NCBI RefSeq assembly: GCF_002291145.1
Contig: NZ_NTGE01000044.1
Coordinates: 1 to 54,698, forward strand
DNA: 54,698 bases
Reading direction: 5' to 3'
Source: Streptomyces sp. SA15
GTDB lineage: Bacteria > Actinomycetota > Actinomycetes > Streptomycetales > Streptomycetaceae
How positions within the stretch are numbered: the first letter of the stretch is position 1; each line of letters begins with the position of its first letter. Below, piece after piece: positions 9,805 through 21,258 of this stretch. The notes beneath the pieces were generated by a model. That model did no database searches. It worked only from the letters and a program-made list of their open reading frames with translations, and was not told the DNA's origin. A program made the position numbers and the translations under genes.

Positions 9805-10425
9805 ATGTCGGGGAGGCACTCGTCCATGGACCGCGCAAGACCGATCCCCAGCAGGCGACGGCTGCTGCGGGGCGCCGCCCTGGCCGCCGTCCCGTACGCG
9901 CTGCTCCCGCGGGCACGCACCGGAGCCGAACCCCGAGCGATCGACTACCCCTTGGCCGAGTGGCAACCGGCGACCCCGTCCAACTACACGGCGTCCGACC
10001 GCCCCACGACGTATCCGCTCGACCACGTGATCATCCATGTCACGCAGGAGACGTACGCCGGCACGCTGTCCATCTTCCAGAACCCGAAGAAGAAGGTGTC
10101 CGCGCACTACCTCGTCCGGTCGGCCGACGGGCACGTGGCGCAGTGCGTCCGCGAGGCCGACGTCGCCTGGCACGCGGGGAACTGGGACCACAACACCCGC
10201 AGCATCGGCGTCGAGCACGAAGGGTGGGTGGACCAGCCGGCCTATTTCACCGATGCCCTGTACGAGCGGTCGGCCAGACTGACGGCGGCGATCTGTACGA
10301 AGTACGGCATCCCGAAGGACCGTGCGCACATCATCGGGCATCACGAGGTGCCGGGCACGGATCACACCGATCCCGGCCCGAACTGGGACTGGACGCGCTA
10401 TATACGGCTGGTCAACTTCGTCTGA
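9805..10425 (+). CDS. Tat-exported N-acetylmuramoyl-L-alanine amidase (PGRP type)
   Basis: A 206-residue protein. The leader SRRRLLRGAALAAVPYALL has a twin-arginine motif and short hydrophobic core, so export by Tat is likely. The mature part is an amidase_2/peptidoglycan-recognition domain: DHVIIHVTQETY gives the first zinc His, VSAHYLVRSADGHVAQ the second segment, DVAWHAGNW a third, and IIGHHEVPGTDHTDPG the C-terminal zinc-ligand region. It would cut the amide bond between MurNAc and the peptide stem in the cell wall. ATG 9826 is an alternative start that would keep the Tat signal. Confidence 0.9.
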   Translation: MSGRHSSMDRARPIPSRRRLLRGAALAAVPYALLPRARTGAEPRAIDYPLAEWQPATPSNYTASDRPTTYPLDHVIIHVTQETYAGTLSIFQNPKKKVSAHYLVRSADGHVAQCVREADVAWHAGNWDHNTRSIGVEHEGWVDQPAYFTDALYERSARLTAAICTKYGIPKDRAHIIGHHEVPGTDHTDPGPNWDWTRYIRLVNFV

Positions 10426-10532
10426 CCGCGGCGGCAGGATCGTCGTTCGGGTGAGCGTGGTCGAAACGGTTGTCGGCGCGCGTAACCGGCGTGACGATGG
10501 GCCCAAGCGCACCGCCGTTCAGGGAGGCCGAG

Positions 10533-11810
10533 TTGACCGATCCATGGGTGGCCCTGGAGCCGGGGGCCGACCCTGCCGAGCGTGTGCGGATGCTGCGTCG
10601 CGCGCACGAGACGTTCACCGAGGCGGGCACCGTGCCGCGTCCGGTCCGTTCGGTGGTGGCCGACTCGTGGCGGCGTTCCGCTCGGGCCGGTGTCGGACCC
10701 GACGGCACCGCGAACGTGGAGCTCGTGGACGGTGACCTCGGCGCCTACCGGGCCGAGCATCCGCTGGCGAGGGTGATGCCGCTGTTCCGGGAACTGCTGG
10801 GCACGTTCGCGGCCGACGGCGAGCATCTCCTGGCGGTGTGCGACGAGCACGGCAGGCTGCTGTGGGTCGAGGGGCATGCGACCACCCGCCGGAGGGCGGG
10901 GCGGATGAACTTCGTGCCGGGTGCGCGGTGGGCGGAGTCCGCGGTCGGGACGAACGCGCCGGGCACGGCCGTCGCCGTCGACCGGCCCGTGCAGGTGTTC
11001 GCGGCCGAGCACTTCATACGGCGCGTGCAGCCCTGGACGTGTGCGGCGGCCCCGGTGCACGATCCGCGCTCCGGGCGGGTGCTCGGCGCCGTGGACATCA
11101 CCGGCGGGGACGGGCTCGCGCATCCGCACAGCCTGGGTTTCGTGCAGGCCGTGGCGCGCGCCGCCGAGTCACAGCTGGCGTTGCTCCCGCCCGTCGGCCC
11201 GGCCGCGGACACGCCCGAGCTGATAGCGCTGGGCCGTGACGAGGCGCAACTGCTGAGCGGCGGTCGGCGGATCAGGCTCAGCCGCCGGCACAGCGAGCTG
11301 CTGGTGCTGCTGGCCCGCCACCCGGAGGGGCTGACCGGCGACGAGCTGCTGTGCGCGCTGTACGAGGACGAGTCGGTGACGCCGGTGACGCTGCGCGCCG
11401 AACTGGCCCGGCTGCGCAGGATTCTCGGCCCCGGCCTGCTGGCCTCACGTCCCTACCGGCTCACCGTCCCGGTCGAGTCCGACGTCTCCGTCGTCGAGCG
11501 GCGGCTGGAGACCGGCGCGGTCACGGCGGCCGCTTCGGCGTACGCCGGTCCGCTGTTGCCGGGCTCCCAGGCCCCGGCGGTGGTGCGCCTGCGGCGCCGT
11601 CTCGCCGACGGTCTGCGTACGGCGTTGATCGCCCGTCGCGATCCCGACCTGCTGGCGGACTGGGCGCACGCGCCGTGGGGCGAGGACGACCTCGACGTAT
11701 GGCGGGCGCTCGCCGCGGTACGACCGACCCCGGCGGTCCGGTCCCGCCTCGCCGCGCTGGAGTCCGAGCTGGCGGCACCGGCCGCGTGGCCACGTCAGAC
11801 GGCCCGCTGA
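10533..11810 (+). CDS. GAF-domain transcriptional regulator next to aldehyde dehydrogenase
   Basis: I chose TTG 10533 because AGGGAGG lies just upstream; ATG 10497 and TTG 10470 are in-frame alternatives. The 425-residue protein has an N-terminal region typical of AcoR-like sensors (PVRSVVADSWRRSARAGV), a GAF-type domain (LAVCDEHGRLLWVEG, then WAESAVGTNAPGTAVA) and a C-terminal winged-helix segment (GRRIRLSRRHSELLVLLARH). There is no sigma-54 AAA+ domain, so it is not a classic AcoR. It lies 103 bp before the aldehyde dehydrogenase gene, so it probably controls that gene, perhaps through the direct repeat at 11828-11845. Confidence 0.85.
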   Translation: MTDPWVALEPGADPAERVRMLRRAHETFTEAGTVPRPVRSVVADSWRRSARAGVGPDGTANVELVDGDLGAYRAEHPLARVMPLFRELLGTFAADGEHLLAVCDEHGRLLWVEGHATTRRRAGRMNFVPGARWAESAVGTNAPGTAVAVDRPVQVFAAEHFIRRVQPWTCAAAPVHDPRSGRVLGAVDITGGDGLAHPHSLGFVQAVARAAESQLALLPPVGPAADTPELIALGRDEAQLLSGGRRIRLSRRHSELLVLLARHPEGLTGDELLCALYEDESVTPVTLRAELARLRRILGPGLLASRPYRLTVPVESDVSVVERRLETGAVTAAASAYAGPLLPGSQAPAVVRLRRRLADGLRTALIARRDPDLLADWAHAPWGEDDLDVWRALAAVRPTPAVRSRLAALESELAAPAAWPRQTAR

Positions 11811-11827
11811 CCAAAGGCTCGCGCCAC

Positions 11828-11845
11828 GCAACGTACGTGCAACGT
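11828..11845 (+). promoter_or_regulatory. Direct repeat GCAACGT, one helical turn apart
   Basis: GCAACGT occurs at 11828-11834 and 11839-11845, an 11-bp period, between the GAF regulator and the aldehyde dehydrogenase. The spacing suits a regulator binding one DNA face. Assignment to the upstream regulator is inference. Confidence 0.4.
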
Positions 11846-11913
11846 GCCGCCGCCTAGCCTCGCGCCGAGAGCTGCCCAACGGCGGGCAGCGCTTCTGAAG
11901 GAGGCAGTGCAGC

Positions 11914-13437
<1,524 letters not shown>

Positions 13438-13448
13438 AGGCACGAAAA

Positions 13449-13486
13449 AAGGCGCCTGACCTGGGCTTTTGCCCGCCAGGCGCCTT
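13449..13486 (+). terminator. Intrinsic terminator of the aldehyde dehydrogenase gene
   Basis: A 10-bp stem AAGGCGCCTG/CAGGCGCCTT (13449-13458 with 13477-13486), with an inner GGGC-TTTT-GCCC hairpin, is followed by CTTCTTCTC. It lies 12 bp after the stop and is flanked by A-rich and T-rich sides, so it could work in both directions. Confidence 0.9.
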
Positions 13487-13516
13487 CTTCTCGGCCCGCC
13501 CGGAGCAAGGACCGAC

Positions 13517-13963
13517 TTACGTCATAACTCCCAGTTCCTCCCACCGCTGTCCCGCTCGGAAGAGGACCTCAATGCTCTGGCCCGCGCGACGAGCGCACTC
13601 GGCGGGGTCCACACCGGAGTACAGCCAGAACGAGATCCCGGCGTGGCGGAGATGGTAGGGCCGCTTGGCCAGCTTGGAGGCGAGTTCCGTACGGGTCAGG
13701 ACGTACTTCCGTGCCCGCGCCCACGTTGTGCCATATGCAGCTGCGTTCACGTAGTTGCCGGCCTGGTTCCGGAACAGTCGGCGGTCCGGCGCCACGCCGA
13801 AGCGCTCGATGTGTGCGCGGAGCATGCGTAAGAACTGCGGCCGTATGGGCACAGGCCGGGTCGCGGTAGCCGCGCGGCGCTTGAGGGAGTGCACCTCGTG
13901 CACCGAGCCGCCGTCCGTCCACTCTTTGCCTGCGGTTACGACGCCGCCCGAAAGGTTGAGCAT
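13517..13963 (-). pseudogene. Tyrosine-recombinase (phage/AICE-type integrase) C-terminal remnant
   Basis: The translated segment resembles the catalytic half of actinomycete integrases: RPVPIRPQFLRMLRAHI, then RPYHLRHAGISFWLYSGV (Arg and His of the active site). The later GH box reads AGQS, with His lost. After SIEVLFRA the conserved RVY with the nucleophile Tyr is replaced by GQRWEELG. The N-terminal half is absent. It is therefore an inactive remnant of an integrated element. It sits right after the terminator that closes the ordered left block, which marks the start of accessory DNA. Confidence 0.8.
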
Positions 13964-14010
13964 CCCCCATCCGGAGTCGGGCAGATGGCACTGTTCGAGC
14001 CGGAATCGCC

Positions 14011-14187
14011 AACTCCAACCACCGCAGCCACACCGCGCAGACCCGTGCCCTGCACGCCTATCTGCGCCGGCGGAACGACAACGCCCGTCATCCCGATGTT
14101 CTCGCGGCCCAGCGCAAGGAACGTGCCCGCATCCGCAGCGAGAAGGGCCTCCGCTGGGGCGGCAGACCACTACTGACCGCGGCCTGA
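14011..14187 (+). pseudogene. 3' remnant of an IS630-type transposase
   Basis: The frame reads NSNHRSHTAQTRALHAYL and continues to RIRSEKGLRWGGRPL before a stop. I recognise this as the C-terminal tail of IS630-like transposases common in Streptomyces. Only 58 codons remain; no DDE core or terminal repeats are visible. Confidence 0.6.
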
Positions 14188-14205
14188 CCACCCAACCTGG
14201 CACCG

Positions 14206-14889
14206 CTAGGAGTTGGCGGCCTTTGCCAGGACGCGGGCGAGTTCGCGGGGACGGGTGGCCATCGGCCAGTGGCCCGAATCGAGGTCCACGTACTCAAGGT
14301 GGGTAGCGCGGGCGAGCTCAGGACTCTCACCGGCGGCGACCCACTCCTCGGCCTGGGCGGGGGTGAACTCGGGGCAGATAACCACAACCGGAACGTCGAA
14401 GCGGCGCTCGTTGGTCAAGCGTACGACTCCCCTGGCGACCGCCTCGGGGACGGGAACGGCGGCGGAGGCGAAGCGGTCCCGGGTCTGCTGGTCCAGATCG
14501 GCGGCGTCAGCGCCCTCAAAGGGATCCCAGCCCGGGAAGGGCATGGCGCCGCCCTCGATCGCGAAGTGATCGGCGTAGGCCCGCCCATCGGCGGCGGGGA
14601 AGCCACCGATCAGGGCGACCTTGGCCACCTTCTCCGGTCGCGCATCGGCGGCCAGCCAGGCCAAGGTCGATGCTGCGGAGTGCCCTACCACCAGGGGCAT
14701 TCCGGGCGCCGCGTCAACTGCGGCAAGCACTGCTTCCAACTGGTCGTCCAGCGTCGCGGAGGCGGTACCGTCGCCCTGTCCCGGGAGGGTGAGAGGCACG
14801 GGACGGTGGCCGAGCGCGGTGAGTTCGGGCGCGACGTCGTCCCAGGCGGATCCGTCGAGCCACAAGCCGGCGATGAGCAGAATGTCCAC
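14206..14889 (-). CDS. Alpha/beta hydrolase
   Basis: A 227-residue cytoplasmic alpha/beta-hydrolase fold protein. The N-terminus ILLIAGLWLDGSAWDDV forms the first strand and oxyanion region. The nucleophile elbow is VVGHSAAS, and VDLDSGHWPM near the end supplies the catalytic His; an Asp is likely in VVVICPEFT or nearby. The substrate cannot be told. The gene is complete with ATG 14889 and stands alone among broken genes, reading toward the transposase remnant. It is similar in size to esterase/haloperoxidase-like hydrolases. Confidence 0.85.
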   Translation of the reverse strand: MDILLIAGLWLDGSAWDDVAPELTALGHRPVPLTLPGQGDGTASATLDDQLEAVLAAVDAAPGMPLVVGHSAASTLAWLAADARPEKVAKVALIGGFPAADGRAYADHFAIEGGAMPFPGWDPFEGADAADLDQQTRDRFASAAVPVPEAVARGVVRLTNERRFDVPVVVICPEFTPAQAEEWVAAGESPELARATHLEYVDLDSGHWPMATRPRELARVLAKAANS

Positions 14890-15227
14890 GGTAGTTCTCC
14901 CGAATAGGAGTCGGATCTGGTTGCCGGCACGCTACCGGGAGGCTCTGACACCGGGCTCTGGTCGGAATGCGATCTCTGAAAACGACGGCTCTGCCCAACC
15001 CAACCCGGCGAACCTACGCGGTCACAGCACCAGCGGGTGCACGCGGCGACGGTCGCAGGTGGTTTCGCCCGACCGAGGCCGCTCCGGCCGGAGGGGAATC
15101 GCGCGCGGATCAGCTCGAACGGCGTCGGCCGCATGTCGGCCGCATTCTGCGTCCCTGCCACCGAGGTCCGGGGCCGCCTCGACGACGCCAGTTCCGCGTG
15201 ACGAAGCTGGATCGATGACACGGGACA

Positions 15228-15478
15228 GAGGCCGGGATCTCCAAGGGCACGCTCACCGGGGTTGCCCGGACGCTGGAAAGGTGTGGGCTTGTACAGAGAG
15301 CCGATCACCCCACCGACGGCAGGCTGGTGCTTCTGAGCCTGACAGATCAAGGTGAGGAGCTGAAGCGGCGCGTCTTTCCGGCGTTCAACGAGGAGGAAGC
15401 TTCGTCACGGGGCAGCTTAGCGATGAGCAGTGCGGCATCGTCGCTGCCGGGCTGCGTCAGGTGGTGCTGCAAGAAGGT
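15228..15478 (+). pseudogene. MarR-family regulator remnant with frameshift
   Basis: The first frame gives EAGISKGTLTGVARTLERCG and DHPTDGRLVLLSLTDQGEEL, the recognition helix and wing of a MarR repressor. At about 15400 the homologous reading moves one frame: FVTGQLSDEQCGIVAAGL continues the family sequence. The N-terminus is missing. It runs directly into the deacetylase remnant at 15474. Confidence 0.75.
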
Positions 15479-15745
15479 CAAGTGCATCGCGCTGACCTTC
15501 GACGACGGACCGGCGGCGCCGGAGACCGCGGCCTGCTGACCACCTCGCGGAGTACAAGGCGCGCGCCACCTTCTTCACCACCGGCCAGAACGTCGCCGCC
15601 CACCCCGAGCTGGTGCGCGCCGAAGCGAAAGCCGGACACGAGGTCGGCAACCACTCCTGGAACCACCCCGATCTCACCAACCTCACCCCCGAGCAGGTCG
15701 CCTCCCATCTCAACCGCACCAGCGCGGCCATCAAGGCCGAGGTCT
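15474..15745 (+). pseudogene. Polysaccharide deacetylase (NodB) N-terminal remnant
   Basis: KVKCIALTFDDGP is motif 1 of the NodB fold. At about 15537 the text CTGCTGACCAC appears to lack one G compared with an expected LLDHLAEYK, which shifts the frame. The next frame gives ATFFTTGQNVAAHPELV and HEVGNHSWNHPDLTNL (motif 2, metal-binding His residues). Similarity stops at about 15745 (SAAIKAE). A matching C-terminal piece lies at 22257-22434 on the same strand. Confidence 0.8.
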
Positions 15746-15943
15746 TCGGCCTGTTCCGGCTCGCGGTGATCGCCCAGCAGATCTATCACCGCTCCCCCCA
15801 CACACAAGAAGACCCGCAACCTGGCCTTCCGGCACCTGCGGCTTGCCGTCCACTACCTTGACCGACGCTGCCGTTCGGTCATTCGCCGCACCGGTCGCTG
15901 AGAAGCCGCCGGAACCGCGTTCATCTGCCTCGACTGGCCGGCC

Positions 15944-16837
15944 TCAGACGCTGAGTGCGGTGCGCAAGGTGGAGGCCATCACGTCGATGGCTGCTTTTCC
16001 CGCCGGTACCGGACCGATATGGGTGAAGTAGTGATCGACTCCCTCAAAGACACGGTGGATGACCGGAACGCCTGCGGCCTCCAGAGCCTTGGCGTAGGCG
16101 TCGCCCTCGTCACGCAGGCGGTCGTTCTCCGCGGTGATGACCAGGGCGGGAGGGAGCCCGGCGAGGTCATCGGCCAGTGCGGGCGAGACGAGGGAGTCGG
16201 CACGGTCGGCGGGGTCGGGGACGTAGGCGGCGGTGAAGACCCGCATGAGCTGGGGGCTGAGCAGCGGCTTGGCGATGAGGGACTGCTTGGTGGCCGGGTC
16301 GGCGAGTTGGTCGAGCGGTGCGGAGTCGATGATCTGGAGCCGGGGCGAGAAGGTGCCGCGGTCCCGGGCCATGCGGCAGACCGCGGCCGTCAGGTTGGCC
16401 CCGGCGCTGTGTCCGCCCACGGCGAGGCGCGAGCCGTCCCAGTCGTGGGCGGGGCCGTTCTCGGCGACCCACGCGGTGACGTCGTACGCCTGGGTGACGG
16501 GCACCGGAAACTGCCGCTGCGGGGCGACGGCGTAGTCCACGTTGATCACGACACAGCCGGCCGTGGCGGCTATGTAACGGCAGATGTGGTCGTCCTGCTC
16601 CGGGCGGCCGACCACGAAACCACCGCCGTGGAAGTTGACATACACGGGGGCAGGAGTTCTGGTGTCGGCCGGCGGGCGGTAGACCGTGCAAGGCACCGGG
16701 CCGGCGCCGGTCTCCACCCGGAGGGCTTCGGCGCGCTTCGGGATGTCCGTAAAGCGCAGGTCCTTGTGGACGCGCGCCATCATGCGACCGAGCAGCAGTT
16801 GGATCCCTCTGGCCTGGATTCTGGGGCTCAATGGCAT
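15944..16837 (-). CDS. Alpha/beta hydrolase, hormone-sensitive lipase (Aes-like) family
   Basis: A 297-residue esterase from ATG 16837; an open frame upstream lacks support. The HSL-family oxyanion motif appears as VNFHGGGFVVG, the nucleophile elbow as GGHSAGANL, the Asp as VITAENDRLRDEG and the His as GVDHYFTH, so all catalytic residues are present. It would hydrolyse short-chain esters in the cytoplasm, since no signal peptide is seen. A weak ribosome site (AATGGTGAT) precedes the start. It is intact, although its neighbours are fragments. Confidence 0.9.
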   Translation of the reverse strand: MPLSPRIQARGIQLLLGRMMARVHKDLRFTDIPKRAEALRVETGAGPVPCTVYRPPADTRTPAPVYVNFHGGGFVVGRPEQDDHICRYIAATAGCVVINVDYAVAPQRQFPVPVTQAYDVTAWVAENGPAHDWDGSRLAVGGHSAGANLTAAVCRMARDRGTFSPRLQIIDSAPLDQLADPATKQSLIAKPLLSPQLMRVFTAAYVPDPADRADSLVSPALADDLAGLPPALVITAENDRLRDEGDAYAKALEAAGVPVIHRVFEGVDHYFTHIGPVPAGKAAIDVMASTLRTALSV

Positions 16838-17014
16838 GGCTTGATCACCATTCTTACAATGTTGAAGTAACAGGATTCCTGATAATGGATGCTCGCCACT
16901 CTTCGCGCAATGGGCAGACACGAGCCGACCTCCACCAGCCGGATGGCACGCTCATCCGGCGCCGTGTGAAAGCTCCACGTCCGTCCGGCTGCACCGGACG
17001 GCTGCGCCATCCGC

Positions 17015-17455
17015 TCATCGACCACGCGGTGGGACGTGCGGCGGCCGGGCACGCAGGAGTCCGGCGCGTTTGGCGGTGTTCAGGATCGGTGTGGTCTCCA
17101 CGGCAACGATGTCCTGTAGGGCGCCGAGGGAGTCGGTGAGCAGGTCTTGGAGGGCGTGGAGGTCGATCGCGGCCACGGTGGCCGGCAGGTTGGCGGGTCC
17201 GGTGGTGGCGGCGGTGAACCGGATCTGGGTGTTGTGGCTGAGGGCCTGTGCGGTCCGGTCGAGGGCGTGGAGGGCCAGGGTGATCCACAGCTGGGCTTCG
17301 GCATGGACGCCGAGGAGGGCCAGGTCCACCTCGGCAGCCAGCCGTACGGCGCGGCCCGCGAGGCGCTCGGTGCGACGGCGGATGGTGAGCGCGGTGCTGT
17401 CGACCTGCCGGGCCAGTTCGGTGTAGGGGGCCCGCCCGTCGGACTCCAGGGCGGC
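17015..17455 (-). pseudogene. Lrp/AsnC regulator remnant lacking its N-terminus
   Basis: The frame ALESDGRAPYTELARQVDST, then TIRRRTERLAG, is the AsnC-type helix-turn-helix. The following part resembles the RAM ligand domain (LPATVAAIDLHALQDLLTD). The first helix and start codon are missing: at about 17455 the sequence changes to an amidohydrolase tail on the other strand. It is probably not functional. Confidence 0.65.
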
Positions 17456-17477
17456 CGCCGGAGCCCAACTCCTGCGC

Positions 17478-17621
17478 CGCCCCGCCATGCTCGCCCCTGG
17501 CACGCCCGCCGACCTGGTCGCCTACCCCGCCGACCCGCTCACCTGTCCCGCCGCCGACCTCCTCGACCTCTCCCCCACCCTCACCGTGATCGGCAGCGAC
17601 ATCGTTCACTGCGGCCTCTAA
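17478..17621 (+). pseudogene. C-terminal remnant of an amidohydrolase-family enzyme
   Basis: RPAMLAPGTPADLVAYPADP and LDLSPTLTVIGSDIVH, then stop, is the closing beta-sandwich of YtcJ-type metal-dependent amidohydrolases. Only about 47 codons remain, with no metal-binding core. Its upstream edge touches the Lrp fragment. Confidence 0.65.
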
Positions 17622-17719
17622 GGCACGAGCCCGGACTGGACAGCCGCCCCCGTAGGTGTCAACTTGCCGGGACTCCAGGCAATTTTGTTCTTCCAGGCGC
17701 TGACCCGGTCGACGTCAGG

Positions 17720-18040
17720 TCAGAGGTCTCCGCACGGTTCGGCCCAGATGTCCGGAGGGACGGTTCCGATGGAGCGGCCGTGGTGGTCGAGGAGATGGCC
17801 CAACAGCTTCTCGTACCGCATGGTGATCACCCGTTCGACGATGTCGAGGTCGGGGTGCGCGGCGGCCAGGTGAGTTTCGAAGCGGAGGACGTCGGCCACC
17901 GAATGCAGGTTGGCCTGCAGAATGAGGTTGTTGGGGCCGCTGATCGCGGCGCAGTTGCGCGTCTCCGGCAGCCGGATCAGGGCGTGTCCGAGGTCTGGCA
18001 GGTCCGCCGGTGCGGCTCTGGCCCAGAAGGTGGCCGACAC
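17720..18040 (-). pseudogene. C-terminal part of a second Lrp/AsnC regulator
   Basis: The 106-residue frame contains ETRNCAAISGPNNLILQANL and FETHLAAAHPDLDIVERVIT, a RAM effector domain. There is no helix-turn-helix upstream in any frame. The end (GTVPPDIWAEPCGDL) looks like a natural C-terminus. It may be the tail of a gene cut at about 18040. Confidence 0.65.
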
Positions 18041-18273
18041 GGGCCGCCCGTCACCGCGTCGTCGTCAGCGGGACCGTCGGACGGGGAATCCGCGCTTGCG
18101 AAGGGGGCGGAGGTTACGGGTCGAGTGGCCCGCAATAGTGATCGGAGAGACACGGCTTGGACCAGCTGATACTTCCCAGGTGGACCTGCTCCGCTCCCCG
18201 TTCCCCGTTGGTCGAGACAGTCAGGACGGGTGCGCAGCCTTCGCCACTCGTGCCGGACACCACGGTGTTGAAG

Positions 18274-18301
18274 CCGGAGTGCCGGGTGCCCGGCACTCCG
18301 G
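18274..18301 (-). terminator. 13-bp perfect hairpin after the cutinase-like gene
   Basis: CCGGAGTGCCGGG (18274-18286) pairs with CCCGGCACTCCGG (18289-18301) around a 2-nt loop, 36 bp past the stop of the minus-strand gene. A GC-rich terminator without a U-run. Confidence 0.75.
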
Positions 18302-18336
18302 TTTCAGCCGTCCTCAGGTACCGGCTCCGGCCTGCT

Positions 18337-19761
<1,425 letters not shown>

Positions 19762-19972
19762 TCATGACAGGCCACAGGCCACAGGCCACAGTGCGAAGAG
19801 GGTGACCTCTGGAAGCCGCCGGTCCGCTCGTTCGTCACCTGCAGCCGACGCCGCAGACCGCCTACGGCCGAGGTGTACGACACCCTCGGCGCGAGGCCGG
19901 CGAGGGCATGCCGGAGGTGCCGATCGTGCGGACGGCAGCGGCTGAGGTCAGCTCGGCCCCATGCCCCATGCC
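19762..19972. other. Gap upstream of the cutinase-like gene
   Basis: Non-coding as far as I can see. It has a short GGCCACA triplication (about 19770-19790) near the cutinase leader. No palindromic operator stands out and no CebR box is present. Confidence 0.4.
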
Positions 19973-19998
19973 GAGACCGCCTCCCGTACGGCGGTCTC
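19973..19998 (-). terminator. Hairpin after the GH5 gene
   Basis: GAGACCGCC (19973-19981) pairs with GGCGGTCTC (19990-19998) around an 8-nt loop, 12 bp past the GH5 stop on the minus strand. Confidence 0.7.
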
Positions 19999-20010
19999 CC
20001 GGGAGTGGTG

Positions 20011-21024
20011 TCATCGCCCGGAGTAGACCGCGGCCTCCTTCGACGTGGCGGCTATGCCGTTCGCGCCGTTGAAGATCCGCTGTCCCCAGGAGGTGAGACG
20101 GCTCGGGTCGAAGCTCGTCACCATGTCCAGGTACCCGACGTCGCTGCTGTTGCCGCTCCAGGACCAGCCGAGGTAGCCGAGGCCGAGCCGCTGGGTGGTG
20201 GCCAGGATGGCGTCCTCGTCGGGGTTGCCGTCGGAGTGGTTGTGGCCGAACTCGCCTACGACGATGGGGAGTTTGGCGGCGACGAAGCGGTTCAGGTAGT
20301 CATTCACCTTGGCGGCCGTGTTGAAGACGCCGTACATGTGGACGGAGAAGACCGTGTTGCGGTCGGGGTCGGCAGCGAAGACCGAGGCCGCGTTGTCCCG
20401 CATGGTGAAGGCCCAGTCCTGGCCCCAGTTGGGCGCGTCCACCATGAGCGTGTGGTTGAACCCGGCGTTCCGCAGCTTCTGGATGGCCGCTTTGGTGTCG
20501 GCCGTCCAGCGCGCGGAATTGTTGTTGCCGTATGGCTCGTTGCCGATGTTGACGATGACGTACTTCTCCTGACCGGCCAGGGCACTCTTCACGCTGATCC
20601 AGTAGTCGGCCGCGCGGGAGAGGGTGATCGCTCCGCTCTGGTCGCCGTACCCCGTGGTGTCGTGAACCTCCAGGACGCAGATGAGCCGGTTCTGCTTGCA
20701 CCGGGAGACGATGCTCGCCACGTCGGCGGTGTCGTTGCGGGTCCAGCGGTCACCGCTGGCGAGGACCACGCGCACGGTGTTGGCACGCTTGGCCTTGATG
20801 TGGGCGAAGGAGTTGGTCTGATTCCGGTACCAGGTGTGGGCGTGGTTGACGCCACGCATCACGAAGTCGTTCCCGGACGCCTCCAGTAACCGGCCGTTCT
20901 GGACGCGGAAGCCGGTGGGTGCGGCCTGGGCCGGGGCGCCGAAGGCAAGCAAGGGGACGAGGAGGCCCAGGAGAGCGGCCACAACGGCGGCCACTCGTGG
21001 GACGGTGCGGGTGCGGGATTTCAT
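20011..21024 (-). CDS. Secreted GH5 glycoside hydrolase, beta-mannanase-like
   Basis: A 337-residue enzyme with a Sec signal peptide (Arg start, hydrophobic VAAVVAALLGLLVPLLAFG, cleavage near AQAA). The GH5 barrel follows: LRVQ-type start, FVMRGVNHAHTWY, NIGNEPYGNN (acid/base Glu in NEP), DAPNWGQDW, SVHMYGVF and VVGEFGHNHSDG (nucleophile Glu). This pattern fits the subgroup with endo-beta-1,4-mannanases. It ends right after the catalytic domain (KEAAVYSGR). Many Streptomyces relatives carry a linker and cellulose-binding module there, so the tail may have been lost. ATG 21024 has GGAG upstream. Confidence 0.9.
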   Translation of the reverse strand: MKSRTRTVPRVAAVVAALLGLLVPLLAFGAPAQAAPTGFRVQNGRLLEASGNDFVMRGVNHAHTWYRNQTNSFAHIKAKRANTVRVVLASGDRWTRNDTADVASIVSRCKQNRLICVLEVHDTTGYGDQSGAITLSRAADYWISVKSALAGQEKYVIVNIGNEPYGNNNSARWTADTKAAIQKLRNAGFNHTLMVDAPNWGQDWAFTMRDNAASVFAADPDRNTVFSVHMYGVFNTAAKVNDYLNRFVAAKLPIVVGEFGHNHSDGNPDEDAILATTQRLGLGYLGWSWSGNSSDVGYLDMVTSFDPSRLTSWGQRIFNGANGIAATSKEAAVYSGR

Positions 21025-21068
21025 GGCGACTCCGAATGGGGGGTGATGGTGCGTCAGGAGGTGGTGGC

Positions 21069-21250
21069 TCATGCGGTGCAGTTGGCGGCGGGCCCGGGGG
21101 TGCCGGCCGTCGCCGGAGTGGCCGCAAGGAAGCCGAGGGTGGCGCTCGCACCCGGGGCCAGGGTGCCGTTCCACGCCGCATTGGCGGCCGTCGTCCCGCC
21201 CCGGTAGCCGCCTTTCCAGGAGGAGGCGGCCCGGAGAACGGCCGTACGGG
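21069..21250 (-). pseudogene. Remnant of a family-2 cellulose-binding module
   Basis: The frame AANAAWNGTLAPGASATLGF, then NCTA and stop, is the C-terminal end of a CBM2 domain (WNGTL.PGAS..FGF, final Cys). Its front part is missing. It lies right behind the SGNH hydrolase stop (21259) in another frame, so the esterase probably once ended in this module. Confidence 0.7.
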
Positions 21251-21258
21251 CGGACTTC

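Noticed and set aside
18114..18296. 60-codon minus-strand frame after the cutinase terminator ending CLSDHYCGPLDP
   Set aside because: It looks like a possible end of a secreted Cys-containing protein, but it overlaps the terminator and has no start of its own; too little to claim.
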